Shown: piece by piece, positions 7,321-7,664 of the stretch
Layout of the letters: each line of letters opens with the position of its first letter
Numbering within the stretch: the stretch's first letter is position 1
Assembly: GCA_947626215.1 (NCBI GenBank)
Contig: CANQRJ010000067.1
Location: forward strand, 1-7,664
Direction of reading: 5' to 3'
DNA from: an uncultured Bacilli bacterium
GTDB taxonomy: Bacteria > Bacillota_I > Bacilli_A > RF39 > UBA660
Length of the DNA stretch: 7,664 nt
Translations under genes and position numbers: made by a program
Notes under the pieces: model-generated
The model's input: only the letters and a program-made list of their open reading frames with translations
The model's database searches: none
What the model was told of the DNA's origin: nothing

Positions 7321-7347
7321 CATTCTATAAGAGTAGAGTGATTTTTT
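7316..7347 (+). terminator. Intrinsic terminator of the amidase operon
   Basis: The arms 7316-7327 and 7334-7345 pair over 12 bp with one G-U, leaving a 6-nt loop, and T residues run from 7342 to 7347. It lies 67 bp after the stop of the 286-residue protein and is the first terminator after the three-gene unit. Its 5' arm overlaps the candidate -10 at 7315-7320, so promoter and terminator share sequence. Confidence 0.75.
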
Positions 7348-7374
7348 AAATTTTACTAAGAAAGAGGAATAAAG

Positions 7375-7664
7375 ATGGAAAAGAAAAAGAAATATTTATT
7401 AATAGTAGGAATATTGATTATTCTTTTAAGTGTGGTAGGTCTTACTTATGCATATTGGACTTTAACATTAGTACAAGATGGAGAAAATATCGTTTATACA
7501 GATTGTTTAAATATTGAGTTTACAGATGAAAATCCAATTGAAATTCAAAATGCATATCCTATGACAAAAAGTGAATTAGAAACAGAATTTTTTCCAAAAG
7601 CAACCCCATATCATTTTACAATAAAAAATATATGTCAAAATGAAGTAGAATTATCCATAAATGT
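7375..7664 (+). CDS. Exported surface protein, TasA/camelysin-like signal region, cut by window edge
   Basis: An open frame of 96 codons continues past the window end. It begins MEKKKKYLL, followed by a hydrophobic core to about residue 23 and a T-Y-A end (24-26), so cleavage after Ala26 before YW is likely. The LTYAYW junction recalls TasA/camelysin-type and related small secreted proteins of AT-rich Bacillota, which form surface fibres or coats; that link rests on the signal region only. The mature part is beta-rich in appearance and has two cysteines (44 and 87) that could form a disulfide, plus NAYPMT (59-64) and PYHFTI (78-83). Start: ATG seven bases after AAAGAGG (7361-7367). It follows the operon terminator and is probably a separate unit, possibly switched by the poly-G tract. 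None of its three alanine codons is GCC. Function beyond export is unknown. Confidence 0.85.
   Translation, partial: MEKKKKYLLIVGILIILLSVVGLTYAYWTLTLVQDGENIVYTDCLNIEFTDENPIEIQNAYPMTKSELETEFFPKATPYHFTIKNICQNEVELSIN

Noticed and set aside
7249..7374. Invertible promoter flanked by inverted repeats
   Set aside because: No matching inverted repeats flank the promoter region, and no recombinase gene is in the window; poly-G slippage is the simpler model.
362..7664. TGA-as-tryptophan code (Mollicutes type)
   Set aside because: Tryptophan is encoded by TGG and no gene needs TGA read-through. TGA is not used as a stop in the four complete genes, but that sample is too small to argue for recoding.
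1..7664. CRISPR array, tRNA, rRNA or complete insertion sequence
   Set aside because: No regularly spaced repeats of CRISPR type, no cloverleaf or ribosomal RNA sequence, and no transposase frame were seen.

Overview
The window is strongly AT-rich and all recognisable genes lie on the + strand. Shine-Dalgarno sites (GGAGG, AAGGAAG, AAGGTGA), sigma-A-type promoters, U-tailed intrinsic terminators and a wall/surface gene set point to a monoderm low-GC Bacillota. The style resembles uncultured gut Bacilli (RF39/Erysipelotrichia-like), but this is inferred from appearance, not a taxonomic assignment. Tryptophan is encoded by TGG and no gene needs TGA read-through, so the standard bacterial code fits. 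The four complete genes stop with TAG, TAA, TAG and TAA; none uses TGA.

Layout. Positions 1-290 hold no gene. They carry stacked hairpins, at least two of them terminator-like, and a cluster of TTCCACATAA repeats including a 22-bp perfect palindrome and a dif-like arm arrangement. A good promoter (TTTACA, 17 bp, TATAAT with extended TG) drives a monocistronic 1057-residue ABC transporter (362-3535): ATPase domain fused to a MacB/FtsX-type permease with an unusually large extracellular domain. It ends in its own terminator. A second unit, 3631-7248, contains a membrane-anchored cell-wall amidase with beta-sandwich domains, a family 2 glycosyltransferase, and an unrecognised 286-residue soluble protein built from an internal duplication with winged-helix-like segments. 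The three genes are 15-21 bp apart and the unit closes with a terminator at 7316-7347. The last gene (7375 onward, cut by the window edge) encodes an exported protein with a LTYAYW signal-peptide end.

The signal most worth following is a run of ten G (7296-7305) in this AT-rich background, 69 bp upstream of the exported-protein start. It lies between a TTGATT -35-like hexamer and an extended TGATAAAAT -10, giving a 20-bp spacer that would be 17 bp with seven G. This is the architecture of a slipped-strand, phase-variable promoter controlling a surface protein. The -10 also overlaps the 5' arm of the upstream operon's terminator. Together the genes suggest envelope work: wall hydrolysis, glycan transfer, an envelope-sensing or exporting ABC protein, and a possibly switchable surface protein.
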